Origin: Verrucomicrobiota bacterium
GTDB lineage: Bacteria; Verrucomicrobiota; Verrucomicrobiia; Limisphaerales; JAIPKD01
Length of the DNA stretch: 49,717 nucleotides
Assembly (NCBI GenBank): GCA_021733835.1
Contig: JAIPKD010000015.1
Location: 1 to 49,717, forward strand
Direction: 5' to 3'
Notes under the pieces: generated by a model
Told to the model about the DNA's origin: nothing
Databases searched by the model: none
Seen by the model: only the letters and a program-made list of their open reading frames with translations
Part shown: positions 35,772 through 46,086 of the stretch, in pieces
Numbering within the stretch: the stretch's first letter is position 1
Layout of the letters: each line of letters begins with the position of its first letter
Program-made: the position numbers and the translations under genes

Positions 35772-36560
35772 GTGAATATCATCGTTTTGATGAAGATGGT
35801 TCCGGATGTAGTGGAGCCGCTTGAGATCGCCGAAGACGGAAAAAACCTCGATAAAGAGGCCATAAGGATGATGGCAAGTGAATCGAGCGAGCACGCCTTG
35901 GAGCAGGCCCTAATATTGAAAGATAGCGTAGGCGCGGAAGTTACTGTTGCGGCTATCGAAGCGCCGGAGCTGGATGACGCCTTGTTTTCCGCAAGCGCGA
36001 AGGGCGCGGTCAGGGTTATTAAGATAACGCCGGAGCAAGATGGACTTCGCGCCGACATCAGCGCGTCCGTTTTAAAGGAGTTCATAAAGCAGGAATGCGG
36101 ATCGCCGGGTAGTGATACATTGATATTTACCGGTTCCCAGGCGATCGATGACCTTCAGGGCGAGCTCGGCCCAACTTTGGCGGAGCAGCTTGGATTACCG
36201 TTCATCGGCGTGGTCACAAGCATAAAGCCGGTCGAGGGCGAAGAAGGCAAGGTCACGGCAATAAAGGAATACTCCGGCGGTTTACGGGGCGAGTATGAGG
36301 TCGCCTTACCCGCGGTTGTAGGTATCCAGGCGGCGGAGCAACCATCGAGGTACGTGCCATTTGCAAAGATTCGCGCGGCCATGAAGTCGGGGTCAATAGA
36401 ATCGACCGAGATAACACCCGAAGTCGAAGGTCGCGGAGTCGAGATTGCGCGGATGTACGTGCCCGAGGTTACCGGTCGCGCCGAGATGATCGAGGGCGAT
36501 CCGGAAACGGTTGCCGCCAGGCTGATAGAGATATTCAAGCAGAACGGTATTCTTGGATAA
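35772..36560 (+). CDS. etfB: Electron transfer flavoprotein beta subunit
   Basis: MNIIVLMKMVPDVVEPLEIAEDGKNLDKEAIRMMASESSEHALEQAL; strong AAGGAGG upstream of the GTG start. Confidence 0.9.
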   Translation: MNIIVLMKMVPDVVEPLEIAEDGKNLDKEAIRMMASESSEHALEQALILKDSVGAEVTVAAIEAPELDDALFSASAKGAVRVIKITPEQDGLRADISASVLKEFIKQECGSPGSDTLIFTGSQAIDDLQGELGPTLAEQLGLPFIGVVTSIKPVEGEEGKVTAIKEYSGGLRGEYEVALPAVVGIQAAEQPSRYVPFAKIRAAMKSGSIESTEITPEVEGRGVEIARMYVPEVTGRAEMIEGDPETVAARLIEIFKQNGILG

Positions 36561-36588
36561 GTTATAATTCAAACTGAAGGAGGAGATA

Positions 36589-37563
36589 ATGAATGGTGGA
36601 ATTTTGGTTTTGGCCGAGCAATTGAAAGGCGAACCGACAGGTGTGGCGTTTGAGATGCTAGGTGTCGGACGAACCATAGCGGACGAACTGGGTGTACAGC
36701 TGGAAGCCGTCGTGATCGGCGGTGAAGGCGATGAGATTGCATCCGGCTTGGGCGCCGCGGACAAAGTGCTTAAAGTCGATATGGGGGACGATCAAATGCC
36801 GGTCTCGGATACGGTTGTGTCTATACTTGATCAGGTGTCGGATAAGAGGTCGCCGGCGCTGATTTTGATCGGGTGTACGAATGTTTCGCAAGGGATAGGT
36901 ACGAGACTTGCCGAGAGGCGGGGGCTGGCGCATCTGAATTTTTGCACGAAGGTAAATATCGAGGATGGGCGTCCAGTGTTCACGAGCCAATTATTCGGGG
37001 GCAAGATATTTGCGGATGCGACCCTGCCTGAAGACAAGGGTGTGGTAAGTATTTACCCGGGCGCGTTCCCTGCCGAGGCCGGCAAGTCCGAAAAGACGCC
37101 GGAGGTGGAAAAGATCGATGTGGAAGTCCCGGAGTCTCCCGTTGTGTTCAAGCGATTCATCGAGCCGGAGATCGGAGACGTGGATATAACGGGTTACGAC
37201 GTCCTCGTTTCGGTCGGACGCGGCATTCAGAATCCGGATAACATCGAGCTGGCCGAAGAGTTGGCTGCGGCGATGGGCGGTGCCGTTTCGGCCTCAAGAC
37301 CCGTTATCGATCAAGGATGGCTGCCGCTGACGCGCCAGGTTGGTAAGTCCGGCATGAACGTAAAGCCCAAGTTGTACCTGGCCCTCGGCATCAGCGGCGC
37401 ACCGGAGCATCAGGAGGGCATGAAGAACGCGTCGATGATCGTTGCCGTGAACACGGACGACAAAGCGCCGATCTTCGATATATCGCATTACGGAACCACG
37501 ATCGATTTATTCGATCTGGTGGAGGTTCTTAAGGACAAACTTGAAGAAGCGAAAGGAACCTGA
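36589..37563 (+). CDS. etfA: Electron transfer flavoprotein alpha subunit
   Basis: VLAEQLKGEPTGVAFEMLGVGRTIADEL; C-terminal VGKSGMNVKPKLYLALGISGAPEHQEGM...DDKAPIFDISHYG. Confidence 0.93.
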   Translation: MNGGILVLAEQLKGEPTGVAFEMLGVGRTIADELGVQLEAVVIGGEGDEIASGLGAADKVLKVDMGDDQMPVSDTVVSILDQVSDKRSPALILIGCTNVSQGIGTRLAERRGLAHLNFCTKVNIEDGRPVFTSQLFGGKIFADATLPEDKGVVSIYPGAFPAEAGKSEKTPEVEKIDVEVPESPVVFKRFIEPEIGDVDITGYDVLVSVGRGIQNPDNIELAEELAAAMGGAVSASRPVIDQGWLPLTRQVGKSGMNVKPKLYLALGISGAPEHQEGMKNASMIVAVNTDDKAPIFDISHYGTTIDLFDLVEVLKDKLEEAKGT

Positions 37564-37566
37564 TTC

Positions 37567-39609
37567 ATGGAAGAACCGGTTAGGCAGACGTTCTGGAATG
37601 TGCCGCACTGGGCGGAGATCGCTCAATACGCCGGCGGCGGATTGGCGGTGATTATATTCCTTTACGGCCTTTGGCGGCATATTAAGAGGTGGAAGTCCGG
37701 GCGTTCCGAGAAGCTCGAGGGGACGTTCGGACACAGGTTGACGCTGCTGGTCAAGTACGGTCTGTTCCAGGGCAGGCTTTCCAACGATGCGCAGTCGCTG
37801 CTCATGCATCTGTTTATTTTCTGGGGTATGGCGGTGCTTGCGTTGGCAACTGCGATAGCGACCGTGGACTGGGATGTCGCGCACCTGTTATTTGATTACC
37901 AGTTTTTGAAGGGGAACTTCTACCTGGTCTATGAGTTAGGGGCTGATTTGTTTGGTCTCTTTCTGGTGATAGGATTATGCATCGCCGTTATTCGCCGGTA
38001 CATTCAACGTCCCGAGAAGCTTGCCACGGAGAATCCGCCGACATTCAAGATAGATTCCGGTGCGCTGCTTTTGATGTTACTTGGTATTGCGATAACCGGA
38101 TTTATCGTAGAGGCGCTGCGATTGGCGTCGATGAAGCCGGACTGGGCCGAGTGGGCATTTATCGGTTACGCGTTGTCGGGATTATTCGGCGCAATGTCGA
38201 TCGACTCGATCGAGGCGTCGCATTTTGTCTTCTGGAGTGCGCATGCCGTTTTGTCGTTTGTCTTCATAGCGGCGATACCGTATTCGAAGGCGTTTCATAT
38301 GGTCTCCTCTGCGGTGAGTGTATACACGGGCAACAACATACCGCCGGGTAGGGTATCCGAGGACAACGAAGAAGGTGTCGTCGGAATAACGGATTTTACA
38401 TGGCGGCAACTGATTCAGTTCGACGGATGCACGTGGTGTGGACGATGTCAGGATGTATGCCCCGCGCATGCGGCAGGGTGGCGGCTTTCGCCCAAAAATG
38501 TCGTGCTGAAGCTCAACGCCGAGTCGGGGCGTAGCGCTGGGAGTTCGAAGCCTGAGAACAAGAGTGATAACGGAGGGACGCCGGAAGGCCTCGGGGATGT
38601 CGTTTCCGCCGAGGAGCTCTGGGGCTGTACCACGTGCGCCGCATGTGAGAATGAGTGTCCTGTGTTCATCCAGCAACCGAGGGCCTTGATTGACATGCGA
38701 CGGCATTTGGTGATTGAAGGTGAGCTGGGTGACACGCTGGGCGAGGTATTGATGAAAATAACCAGGTACGGCAATTCGTTCGGGCAGTCCGATCGCGCGC
38801 GCAGTAAATGGACTCAAGGCCTTGATTTCAAGTTAAAAGACGCGAGAAAAGAAGCAGTCGAGTATCTCTGGTTTGTCGGCGATTATGCATCCTACGATGC
38901 CAGGGTGCAGGAGGTATCGAGGGCGGTGGCGCGATTGTTTCATGCGGCCGGCCTGGACTTCGGTATCTTGAACGAATCCGAGAAGGGCACGGGAAACGAT
39001 ATTCGGCGTGTCGGTGAGGAAGGTCTCTTTGATATGCTGCGGGAGAAGAACCTCAAGGCATTGAGTAAAGCAAAATACAAAAAGATAGTCACTACCGATC
39101 CGCATACGTACAACGCGCTAAAGAACGACTATGCGCGCGACATGGACGGCGTAGAAGTGGTTCATTACACCGAGGTACTCGAGCAACTTGTTTCGGAACG
39201 TAAGCTCGAGCCGTCCAGGCCGTTGAATGCCAAGGTTACCTTCCATGATCCATGCTATTTGGGGCGATATAACGGCGTGTATGCCTCGCCGAGAAAGGTG
39301 CTTAGGGCGCTGGGCGCCGAAGTTGCCGAAATGCCGCGTACCAGGGAGCATAGCTTCTGTTGTGGTGCCGGTGGGGGCAGGATTTGGATGGAAGACTCAC
39401 CGGACACCAAGGAGCGTCCGGCTGATTCAAGGATTCGCGAGGCGGCCGCCGTTTCGGGCGTGCAGGTGCTTGCAGTAGCGTGCCCAAAGGATCTGGTCAT
39501 GTTCCAGGATGCCGCCAAGACCACCGGCTTCGAGGATAAAATTGCAGTGAAGGATATAGCGCAACTTTTCCTGGAAACACTAAATCAAGAGGTAAAGGAC
39601 GAGCAATGA
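37567..39609 (+). CDS. Membrane-bound Fe-S oxidoreductase (EtfAB:quinone oxidoreductase-like, with HdrD-like CCG domain)
   Basis: N-terminal TM helices; CTWCGRCQDVCP and CTTCAACENECP; CCG domain DPCYLGRYNGVY...HSFCCGAGGGRIW. Confidence 0.85.
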   Translation: MEEPVRQTFWNVPHWAEIAQYAGGGLAVIIFLYGLWRHIKRWKSGRSEKLEGTFGHRLTLLVKYGLFQGRLSNDAQSLLMHLFIFWGMAVLALATAIATVDWDVAHLLFDYQFLKGNFYLVYELGADLFGLFLVIGLCIAVIRRYIQRPEKLATENPPTFKIDSGALLLMLLGIAITGFIVEALRLASMKPDWAEWAFIGYALSGLFGAMSIDSIEASHFVFWSAHAVLSFVFIAAIPYSKAFHMVSSAVSVYTGNNIPPGRVSEDNEEGVVGITDFTWRQLIQFDGCTWCGRCQDVCPAHAAGWRLSPKNVVLKLNAESGRSAGSSKPENKSDNGGTPEGLGDVVSAEELWGCTTCAACENECPVFIQQPRALIDMRRHLVIEGELGDTLGEVLMKITRYGNSFGQSDRARSKWTQGLDFKLKDARKEAVEYLWFVGDYASYDARVQEVSRAVARLFHAAGLDFGILNESEKGTGNDIRRVGEEGLFDMLREKNLKALSKAKYKKIVTTDPHTYNALKNDYARDMDGVEVVHYTEVLEQLVSERKLEPSRPLNAKVTFHDPCYLGRYNGVYASPRKVLRALGAEVAEMPRTREHSFCCGAGGGRIWMEDSPDTKERPADSRIREAAAVSGVQVLAVACPKDLVMFQDAAKTTGFEDKIAVKDIAQLFLETLNQEVKDEQ

Positions 39610-40859
39610 TCACTAAACCAAGCGAACTTACGGGTTCTGAATATATTAAAGAAGAAGGATTGACGTGTCAGCTCGATACGGGCATTGACAATATTTTTGA
39701 CACGGAGGAGGGGAGAAAGATTCTCTCGTGCATTCAATGCGGCACGTGCGTGGGGACGTGTCCGTATGGCGAACACATGGAGTATCCGCCGCGCCGCATC
39801 ATAAGGATGCTCAGGGGGGGGATGATCGATGAGATATTTACAACCGATAGCCTGTTGAAATGCGTGGCGTGTTATGCCTGCATGGTGAAGTGCCCCCGGG
39901 GCATCCGGCTTTCGGACGTGCTCCTGCCGATTGTGAAGGAACAGACATTGGCGAACCTGAAACAGATACCGGCGGAGCTCCAGTCATCTCTCCAGAACAC
40001 CCTTCGATACGGCAATCCCATGGGTGAATCATCACGGCGGCGCGTGAACTGGATTAAATCGAGTCCGTCGCCGGTACCTGTTATGTCTGAAATCAAACGG
40101 CCGGTCGATGTCCTATGGTTCGTCGAGTGTTACACATCTTACTACTCTCGCGGACAGGACAACAGCAAGGCGTTGGCGCGGTTGATGAATGCTTTGGGAA
40201 TAGACTTCGCCGTACTCGGTAATGAAGAGAAATGCGCCGGCGATTGCGGTCAGCTCACATGGGAGTCCGGACTGTTCGAGACACTGACGGATTATAATAT
40301 GGAGATATTCCGGAAGTATAAGTTCAACCGGATAATCACGGGCGACACACATGCATTCAACGCCTTCAGGATTCGGTATCCGTTGTACGGATTCGATTAT
40401 AAGGTTGAGCACACCACCCCGTTCATTGCGCGGTATCTTGATCAGCTAAAGCCGAAGCTGAAAAAGAAACTGGACTACACAGTAACCTACCACGACGCAT
40501 GTTGTTTGGGCAGGCGCGCCGGTTTCTACGAAGAGGGTCGCGAGTTGTTAAAGGCGATACCGGGGGTGAACCTCGTCGAAATGACCCATAACAGAACCAA
40601 CTCCATCTGCTGCGGCGGCGGTGGTGGTGGTATGTGGTTGGATACGTACTTCAAGGAGAAAGGGATGGAACGGTTGTCCGAACGCCGTATCAAGGAAGCC
40701 ATAGCTACGGGCGCCGATGTACTGGCCGTTTCGTGTCCTTATGAAATCTACAGATTCGAGGACGCGCTGAAAACGGTCGACCACGATAAGCCGATGATTG
40801 TGAGAGATGTAGTGGAACTTCTAGCTGAATCACTGGAGGAGACTGATGATGAAAGGTAA
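39606..40859 (+). CDS. Fused HdrC/HdrB-like heterodisulfide reductase subunit
   Basis: CIQCGTCVGTCPYG, CVACYACMVKCPRG, then CCG domain DACCLGRRAGFYEEG...NSICCGGGGGGMW; ATGA overlap with neighbours. Confidence 0.88.
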   Translation: MITKPSELTGSEYIKEEGLTCQLDTGIDNIFDTEEGRKILSCIQCGTCVGTCPYGEHMEYPPRRIIRMLRGGMIDEIFTTDSLLKCVACYACMVKCPRGIRLSDVLLPIVKEQTLANLKQIPAELQSSLQNTLRYGNPMGESSRRRVNWIKSSPSPVPVMSEIKRPVDVLWFVECYTSYYSRGQDNSKALARLMNALGIDFAVLGNEEKCAGDCGQLTWESGLFETLTDYNMEIFRKYKFNRIITGDTHAFNAFRIRYPLYGFDYKVEHTTPFIARYLDQLKPKLKKKLDYTVTYHDACCLGRRAGFYEEGRELLKAIPGVNLVEMTHNRTNSICCGGGGGGMWLDTYFKEKGMERLSERRIKEAIATGADVLAVSCPYEIYRFEDALKTVDHDKPMIVRDVVELLAESLEETDDER

Positions 40860-42942
40860 TAATCACGAACCGTTACGAATTGGATTTTATATCTGCCATT
40901 GCGGAACGAATATCGCGAGTGTCGTTGACGTCGAGAAGGTAGCCGAGACGGTCAAGACATTGCCGAATGTAGTCGTTTCCCGCGACTACAAATACATGTG
41001 TTCGGACCCCGGACAGGATTTGATACAGAAGGACATCCGCGATAACAAGCTCAACCGCGTTGTAGTTGCTGCTTGCTCGCCTCTGCTTCACGAGGAAACA
41101 TTCCGAAAGGCCATCGGCCGGACAAATCTGAATCCGTACTTCTTCCACATGGTGAATATTCGTGAGCACAATGCATGGGTTCACGAGTCCCGCGAAGAAG
41201 CTACGTATAAGGCCATTGAGTTGTCCGTCGGCGCAATACGACGTGTTTCCGAGCATAAGTCGCTGGAACGTAAGAAAATCGATATCAACCAGAACGTCCT
41301 CATACTCGGCGGCGGCATAGCCGGTATCAACGCGGCGCTGACCATTGCCGACTCGGGGAAGAAGGTGTATTTGGTTGAGCGCGATCCTTCCATAGGCGGG
41401 CACATGGCGAAGTTTGATAAGACATTTCCGACTCTGGACTGTGCGGCCTGTATCCTCACACCGAAGATGTCCGCCGTGAAATCGCATCCGAATATCACAT
41501 TATGGACATATTCTGAGATGTTGGATGTGGATGGATTCATCGGCAATTACAATGTTAAGATTCGACGTAAACCGCGGTATGTAAACGAGGAACTCTGTAC
41601 CGGATGCCAGGAGTGTGTCGACGCCTGCGTATTCAAGAACCCGAAGTTTCCGGACGAGTTCAATCTCGGTTTGAGCAAGCGTAAACCCATCTACCTGCCT
41701 TTTCCACAAGCGACGCCGTTGGTCGCAGTGGTCGATCCCGAAAACTGCCTCGAGCTGAAGACGGGCAAATGCAAGAAAACATGTGTTGAGGCCTGCGGCG
41801 AGCGTAACGCCATTGATTTTGAACAAACGGAGAAAATCGAAGAGATAGAGGTCGGCGCCATCCTGGTGGCGACCGGATTCAAGACGTTCGATCCGGCGCG
41901 GGTGCCTTATTACGGATACGGTGTCTTCCCGAATGTCTATACAGCGCTTGAAATCGAACGAATGATAAATGCGGCTGGCCCCACAAACGGTGAGGTTCTG
42001 GGACGCGACGGCAAAAAACCGCGCCGAATAGGCATTATCCATTGCGTCGGTTCAAGGGATGAAAACACAAACAGATGGTGCTCGCGTGTGTGTTGTCTTT
42101 ATTCGCTTAAACTCGCGCATCTTTTAAAAGAGCGTACCGGTGCGGATATCTACAGTTTTTACATCGACATGCGTACCCCCGGCAAGTCTATGGAGGAATT
42201 CTACAATCGTATCGCTGAGGAGGGGATCAATCTCATACGCGGACGTGTAGCCGATATCTATCCCGAGAACGGTGAGAATAACGGCAACGGCGCACTGGTG
42301 CTTCAGGCCGAGGACACGCTTATCAGCCGCGTGCTCAAGGTACCGGTTGATATGGTTGTGCTCTCAACCGGTCTCGAACCACAAACCGACGCCCAGGAGA
42401 TACGGCGTAAGGTAAATATGAGCTGTTCGGCGGAAGGCTTCTATCTGGAAAAACATCCCAAGCTCGCCCCCGTAAGCACGTTTGCTGATGGCGTCTTCAT
42501 AGCCGGGTGTTGTCAAGGCCCGAAGGATATCCCCGACACGGTATCGCAATCCGGCGCTGCAGCTGCAGAAGCGATGAAGTTGATCGATAAGGGATACGTC
42601 GAGCTCGAACCGAACACCGCAGTAGTGGAGGAAGACTTCTGCTCGGGATGCAAATCCTGCATCCCGTTGTGTCCGTTTAACGCTATTTCCTTCGAGGAAG
42701 AACGTAGAAAGGCATTGATAAACGAAGCGCTCTGTAAAGGCTGCGGAACATGTACGGCGTCCTGTCCGTCCGGATCGATTAGACAGAACCTCTTCGAAGA
42801 CGACCAGATATTCAATGAGATCGATGGAATACTCCAGGACGGACTGTTTGAAAGGGGGCTGGTAACAAATGGCGATAATCCGTATAATATCGAGCGTAAT
42901 CAATCTTCGGAGCGCCGCTGCGCTGAAAGCCAATCGCAGTAG
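40846..42942 (+). CDS. CoB-CoM heterodisulfide reductase HdrA-like flavin/Fe-S protein
   Basis: GFYICHCGTNIASVVDV, ILGGGIAGINAALTIADSGKKVYLVERDPSIGGHMAKFDKTFPTLDCAACILTPKM; C-terminal 2x[4Fe-4S]. Confidence 0.93.
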   Translation: MMKGNNHEPLRIGFYICHCGTNIASVVDVEKVAETVKTLPNVVVSRDYKYMCSDPGQDLIQKDIRDNKLNRVVVAACSPLLHEETFRKAIGRTNLNPYFFHMVNIREHNAWVHESREEATYKAIELSVGAIRRVSEHKSLERKKIDINQNVLILGGGIAGINAALTIADSGKKVYLVERDPSIGGHMAKFDKTFPTLDCAACILTPKMSAVKSHPNITLWTYSEMLDVDGFIGNYNVKIRRKPRYVNEELCTGCQECVDACVFKNPKFPDEFNLGLSKRKPIYLPFPQATPLVAVVDPENCLELKTGKCKKTCVEACGERNAIDFEQTEKIEEIEVGAILVATGFKTFDPARVPYYGYGVFPNVYTALEIERMINAAGPTNGEVLGRDGKKPRRIGIIHCVGSRDENTNRWCSRVCCLYSLKLAHLLKERTGADIYSFYIDMRTPGKSMEEFYNRIAEEGINLIRGRVADIYPENGENNGNGALVLQAEDTLISRVLKVPVDMVVLSTGLEPQTDAQEIRRKVNMSCSAEGFYLEKHPKLAPVSTFADGVFIAGCCQGPKDIPDTVSQSGAAAAEAMKLIDKGYVELEPNTAVVEEDFCSGCKSCIPLCPFNAISFEEERRKALINEALCKGCGTCTASCPSGSIRQNLFEDDQIFNEIDGILQDGLFERGLVTNGDNPYNIERNQSSERRCAESQSQ

Positions 42943-43085
42943 TGAGGATAAGGCGTAGACGATTGGCAATCGGGTGAAGCTGTGGCATTTGGCGGCTGCT
43001 TTTTCGGAGCGCGGGTGTGTGTATCAGGGCCGGTTTGTTGCGGATGTTTCTTGACCTGTTGGAAGGAAACAGGGGTAATACCTGC

Positions 43086-44351
43086 ATGCATTCTATAAGG
43101 CGGCTTGGATTGTTGAGTGCAACGGCGCTTGTTATCGCCAACATGGTTGGCGCCGGCGTATTTGTAACAAGTGGGATATTGCTGGAGAACCTGGGATCGC
43201 CATGGTTGGTGCTTCTTGCTTGGGTTGTGGGCGGTGGTATAGCCGTTTTGGGTGCGATTAATTACGGCGCGCTGGCCCGGCGGCTTCCTGAGTCGGGAGG
43301 TGAATACCTTTTCCTTTCTAGGACGCTTCATCCGTCGCTTGGATACGTGGCGGGATGGATATCGTTTCTTGTCGGTTTCTCGGCGCCATTGGCGATGGTG
43401 GCCCATGGTTTCGGAGAGTATGTGAACGACTGGGTGCCGGGGGTTGGGCCGAAAGCCGCTGGGACGCTGCTGCTGTTTGTATTTACGGCATTGCATTCGG
43501 TTGATGTGAAGTCCGGGGCATGGGTACAGAATACGAGCGTGCTGCTGAAGTTGGGACTTGTTTTCGGGTTCGTTGGGTATGGACTTTTTAATCTTGTCGA
43601 ACCCGGTGAGCCGGTTGTGTCCAACTTTACAGTGTCCGTTTTCGGGTTGGCGTTGGTACAAATATTCTTCAGTTATTCGGGTTGGAACGCTGCGGTGTAT
43701 ATCGGCGGCGAAGTCCGGAATCCACGACGGAATTTACCGTTGTCATTGATCCTCGGCGCGTTGGTCGTTACGTTGCTTTATTTGGGGTTGAACGCCGTTT
43801 TCGTTTTTAGTGCGCCCGTAGACAAGCTCGTTGGCCAGGTCGACATAGCACGGGTGGCGGCCGGGTTTATCGGCGGTGAAGGATTGGCAAATGCGGTAAC
43901 GGCGTTAATCGCGTTCGCCTTCATAACCTCGGTTTCTTCATTGGTGATGGCGGGACCGCGTGTGTATTCGAAGATGGCGGAGGATGGCTTTATGCCTTCA
44001 TGCATGATTGCGCGGAGCGGCCCGCCGCGGATAGCGATTTTGGCGCAGTCGACGGCGGCATTGCTTTTGTTATGGACGACTGCGTTTGGTCAGCTTCTTA
44101 CATACATCGGCTTTACACTCGGGCTAAGCACCGCGTGTGTGGTCGTGGGGCTTGTTGTCATGAAGCTTCGCGAGGGCAAAGAATTCAAAGTACCGGGTTG
44201 GCCGTGGGTGCCCGGCTTGTTCCTCTTGATTATCATTGGGATAACGGTTTCGGGAATTGTCCAAAGTCCACTTATCAGCCTGGTGGGCATCGGAACGATC
44301 GTCCTTGCATGGTTTGCTTGGTACTTAACCGTTCAGCTTAAACGCCGTTGA
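43086..44351 (+). CDS. APC family amino acid permease
   Basis: LGLLSATALVIANMVGAGVFVTSG, YGALARRLPESGGEYLFLSRTLHPSLGYVAGW; about 12 TM segments. Confidence 0.9.
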   Translation: MHSIRRLGLLSATALVIANMVGAGVFVTSGILLENLGSPWLVLLAWVVGGGIAVLGAINYGALARRLPESGGEYLFLSRTLHPSLGYVAGWISFLVGFSAPLAMVAHGFGEYVNDWVPGVGPKAAGTLLLFVFTALHSVDVKSGAWVQNTSVLLKLGLVFGFVGYGLFNLVEPGEPVVSNFTVSVFGLALVQIFFSYSGWNAAVYIGGEVRNPRRNLPLSLILGALVVTLLYLGLNAVFVFSAPVDKLVGQVDIARVAAGFIGGEGLANAVTALIAFAFITSVSSLVMAGPRVYSKMAEDGFMPSCMIARSGPPRIAILAQSTAALLLLWTTAFGQLLTYIGFTLGLSTACVVVGLVVMKLREGKEFKVPGWPWVPGLFLLIIIGITVSGIVQSPLISLVGIGTIVLAWFAWYLTVQLKRR

Positions 44352-44472
44352 ATCAACCGAATAAAGGAATAGTTTTTGCTGTAATTAATTGTAAGTGACA
44401 CGGTTTTATGTAAACCTATATTCAAGTGAGAGGTAATCGGATTAACTGTGTTTATGGAGTAATAGATGATTT

Positions 44473-45867
44473 ATGTCGGAGAAAAGGTTGAATGATGTTT
44501 CTCATTCGTTACGTGAGCTTTATGAAAAGGGAAATGCCGCGTTTCAGAGGAAGAATTATGGATACGCCGTTGAGATATTCAATCAGATACTAAAATGCGA
44601 GCCGTCGTTTTATGCGGCGCGTGAGGCGTTGAGAGCGGTGCAATTCAAGATTGCGGGAGAGAAGCGCGGACTTTTCAAGAGAGTCTTCAGTACAGCGGCG
44701 AGTTCGCCGTTGATTGCAAAGGCGCAATTATCGGTGAGAAACAACCCGGTTCAGGCCATTAACGCCATGGAGCAAATACTGGAAAGAGACCCGTATAACA
44801 CGATGGCGCATAAGACGTTGGCCGATGCGGCTATGGTTGCGGGGTTTACCAAGACCGCTATACTTTCGCTGGAACTAGCGCTTAAGAACGATCCCGGCGC
44901 CAAGGATATACGGATGAAATTGGCGACGGCGCTTGCGGATGACGGGAAGATACCGCGCGCGGAAGAGATGCTCAGTGAGTTGAGCAGGGCGTATCCGAAT
45001 GACAACAAGATATCGCAGGCGCTCAAGGATCTAACCGTGAAACGCACGATGGTGGAAGGCGGGTACGAGGGGTTGAGTGGGGGCGAAGGTTCTTACCGTG
45101 ACATTCTTAAGGACAAGAAAGAGGCCGTCAGGATCGAGCAGGAACAGCGGGAAGTTAAGTCCGCGGATGTTACGACCGATTTATTAACCGAGTACGAGGA
45201 AAGGCTCAAGGAAGAACCCAAGAACTACAAGCTGATGCGGACGATTGCCGAGCTTTATGCGCAGCGCAACGATTATGATAAGTCCCTTGAATACTATGGG
45301 CGGTTACTTGAATCCGAGGTGGGGAATGATCCAAGCCTGGATAGGGCGTATTCCAATACCGTAGTGAGGAAGTTCAATTTCGATATCGAACAACTTGATT
45401 CGCAGGCGCCGGATTATGAGGAGACGGTTAAAGACCTTGAGCGACGGCGTGATGAATTCAAGCTTCAGGCCGGCAGGAATCGTGTGGAGAAATATCCGGC
45501 GGACTTACAGATCAGATTCGAGATGGGACAATTGTACTATGAGGCCGGGAAGGTTATGGAGGCGATTCAGGAATTTCAGAAATCACAGGCGAATCCGCAT
45601 CGGCGCATAGCGTCTCTTCACTACCTGGGCAGGTGTTTTGCGGCGCGGAACATGAACGACCTGGCCGTTCGCTCTTTTCAGAATGCGCTGAAAGAAAAAG
45701 AGCTTTTTGACGACGAAAAGAAGGGCATCATATACGACCTCGGTTGTGTTTTGGAGAAGATGGACAAGAAACAGGAGGCCATTGAATTGTTCAAGCAGAT
45801 ATTCGAAGTGGACATAGGCTACAAGGACGTGGCGGCGAGGGTCGACGACTTTTACGCGCAGCAGTGA
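44473..45867 (+). CDS. Tetratricopeptide repeat protein
   Basis: Multiple TPR units (AVEIFNQILKCEPSFYAAREAL, AINAMEQILERDPYNTMAHKTLADAA, SLEYYGRLLESEVGND). Confidence 0.85.
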   Translation: MSEKRLNDVSHSLRELYEKGNAAFQRKNYGYAVEIFNQILKCEPSFYAAREALRAVQFKIAGEKRGLFKRVFSTAASSPLIAKAQLSVRNNPVQAINAMEQILERDPYNTMAHKTLADAAMVAGFTKTAILSLELALKNDPGAKDIRMKLATALADDGKIPRAEEMLSELSRAYPNDNKISQALKDLTVKRTMVEGGYEGLSGGEGSYRDILKDKKEAVRIEQEQREVKSADVTTDLLTEYEERLKEEPKNYKLMRTIAELYAQRNDYDKSLEYYGRLLESEVGNDPSLDRAYSNTVVRKFNFDIEQLDSQAPDYEETVKDLERRRDEFKLQAGRNRVEKYPADLQIRFEMGQLYYEAGKVMEAIQEFQKSQANPHRRIASLHYLGRCFAARNMNDLAVRSFQNALKEKELFDDEKKGIIYDLGCVLEKMDKKQEAIELFKQIFEVDIGYKDVAARVDDFYAQQ

Positions 45868-46006
45868 TGGATGTGAGAATGGTTTTTTAGAAAAAACCGG
45901 CCGAAAATAGTTGTAATCGATCGCTGTGTGTGTATAGATTTGTATTGAACCGCCCGACGGGCGGCCCGTGAGGCCATTCCGGCCTCGATGGATAACATCT
46001 TGATGT

Positions 46007-46081
<75 letters not shown>

Positions 46082-46086
46082 CTTCT

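Noticed and set aside
42900-43661. Minus-strand 253-aa ORF
   Set aside because: Antisense to the APC permease; low-complexity His/Gln/Arg/Pro composition.
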